Shown here: positions 40,278 to 41,238 of the stretch, piece after piece
Position numbering within the stretch: position 1 is the stretch's first letter
Layout: each line of letters opens with the position of its first letter
From: an uncultured Opitutia bacterium
Lineage (GTDB): Bacteria; Verrucomicrobiota; Verrucomicrobiia; Opitutales; UBA953
Reading direction: 5' to 3'
NCBI GenBank assembly: GCA_903921665.1
Contig: CAIXQT010000012.1
Span: 1-41,238 of the forward strand
Length of the DNA: 41,238 bases
Position numbers and translations under genes: made by a program
The notes under the pieces: model-generated
The model's database searches: none
What the model saw: only the letters and a program-made list of their open reading frames with translations
What the model was told of the DNA's origin: nothing

Positions 40278-41222
40278 TCACTTCAGCGCCAAGATCGCCA
40301 AGATCGCACCGCCCAGCGCGATGCGGTACCAGGCGAACACGCCCAGTCCGTTGCGCGAGACGTAGCCGACCAGCCACCTCACCGACACGAAGGCCGTCAC
40401 CGCCGCGACCAACAGGCCGACGCTCGCCGGGCCGGCGGGGTAGACTTGAGCGAGCGCAGGCCCCAGCGACCACATCTTATAAATTGAGGCCGCGGAAAGG
40501 GTGAGGAGTCCGACCAGGAAGGAGAACTCCGTGGCGGCCGCATGGGAGAGCCCTGCGAGGCGGCCGCCGAGAATCGTCGCCAGCGAACGGCTCGTACCGG
40601 GAATCAAGGCGAAGCATTGGCAGAGCCCGACCGTCAGAGCCGAGCGCCACCCGATCGAGGCGACTTCGTCCGTGCCAACGACTTTCGACTTCGGCAGAAG
40701 ATGCTCCGCGACCAAGATGACGAGTCCCCCGACGAGGAGGGCGGCGGCGACGACTTCGACGGAAAAAAGATGAGCCGCGATCGCATCCTTGAACAAGAAG
40801 CCGAGTATAGCGGCGGGGATGAACGCGACGACGATCGCAATGGCGAGGTCGACCGACCCCCGGTCCCCTCGACCCAGGCCGAGGAGTAGCGTGCCGATGC
40901 GGCTGAAGAACGCCACGAAGACGGCGAAGATCGCGCCGATCTGGATGATGACGATGTAGTCGTCGGCGATGCGCTCGAGGGAGACGGCACGGCCTTTACG
41001 GTCGCTGATGCCTTGCACCGTGACATCCGGAAACGCGGGGACGCCGAGAATGGCGTTACTGATGATCATGTGTCCCGTCGAGCTGACGGGCAGATACTCC
41101 GTGACGCCTTCGACCGTGCCGGTGACGACGGCGCGGGTGTACGTGAATTCACGACGAACCTCGTCGGGCGACACCGTCGTTCCATACCCGGCAAAACAGG
41201 GCAGGGAGGAGAGCAGCCACAA
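40278..41222 (-). CDS. uppP: Undecaprenyl-diphosphatase UppP/BacA (5' end may lie outside window)
   Basis: At least 314 residues. It removes a phosphate from undecaprenyl diphosphate so the lipid carrier can be reused in cell-wall synthesis; integral membrane protein. Active-site motifs: EGVTEYLPVSSTGHMII near residue 38 and PGTSRSLATILGGRLAGLS near residue 205, with about eight membrane helices. A TTG at 41222 is the first possible start seen, but the frame is open to the window edge with hydrophobic residues that look like a signal peptide (LWLLSSLPCFAGYG), so the start may be further upstream. Most UppP proteins begin only ~10 residues before the EGxTE motif. Confidence 0.92.
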   Translation of the reverse strand: MWLLSSLPCFAGYGTTVSPDEVRREFTYTRAVVTGTVEGVTEYLPVSSTGHMIISNAILGVPAFPDVTVQGISDRKGRAVSLERIADDYIVIIQIGAIFAVFVAFFSRIGTLLLGLGRGDRGSVDLAIAIVVAFIPAAILGFLFKDAIAAHLFSVEVVAAALLVGGLVILVAEHLLPKSKVVGTDEVASIGWRSALTVGLCQCFALIPGTSRSLATILGGRLAGLSHAAATEFSFLVGLLTLSAASIYKMWSLGPALAQVYPAGPASVGLLVAAVTAFVSVRWLVGYVSRNGLGVFAWYRIALGGAILAILALK

Positions 41223-41238
41223 GCCGAAGGCGAAACGA

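Overview
The window looks like a chromosomal piece of a GC-rich (estimated by eye at about 60% G+C) member of the Planctomycetes-Verrucomicrobia-Chlamydiae group, most likely a verrucomicrobium. The evidence is gene content: a PSD1/DUF1549-DUF1553 cytochrome followed by a DUF1501 protein, a very large ThuA/propeller/HEAT/cytochrome c protein, Tat-exported Gfo/Idh oxidoreductases, a DUF1080 hydrolase and NIPSNAP proteins, next to a full mreBCD-PBP2 set that argues for a rod-shaped, peptidoglycan-making cell. No phage, transposase, rRNA or CRISPR array was seen.

Layout. 1-4.8 kb: the end of a HEAT/cytochrome c protein, then a minus-strand operon (PEP-hydrolase-like TIM barrel, UPF0261/Tm-1-like protein, EamA transporter) divergent from an AraC regulator. 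4.9-10.0 kb: one 1,707-residue exported protein with ThuA-like domains at both ends. 10.0-10.13 kb: an inverted pair of heptamer repeats forming a long hairpin. 10.1-14.4 kb: a Dabb protein, a CLC antiporter of the fluoride type, a Tat Gfo/Idh oxidoreductase and a Tat FAD oxidoreductase. 14.4-26.9 kb: ten co-directional minus-strand genes (PSD1 cytochrome, DUF1501, MFS exporter, esterase, DUF1080, DUF6428, sugar ABC ATPase, permease and binding protein, NIPSNAP) ending at a strong intrinsic terminator. This block looks like a carbohydrate-acquisition module.

27.1-41.2 kb is mostly cell-envelope biosynthesis: glmM, a stand-alone GlmU-like acetyltransferase and glmS (UDP-GlcNAc supply), a small tandem zinc-binding protein, two lysine tRNAs, rlmB, asd (diaminopimelate/lysine route), an L,D-transpeptidase, PBP2, mreD, mreC, mreB, another Tat Gfo/Idh oxidoreductase, and uppP running off the end of the window.

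The most unusual items are the GlmU-like protein that lacks a normal uridylyltransferase domain, the split Tm-1-like gene pair with its own regulator and transporter, the heptamer hairpin, a DUF6428 protein with a cysteine-rich tail inside a sugar-transport operon, and a possible extracytoplasmic 3-keto-sugar pathway spread over several genes. All functional calls rest on recognising sequence motifs by reading; no database search was run.
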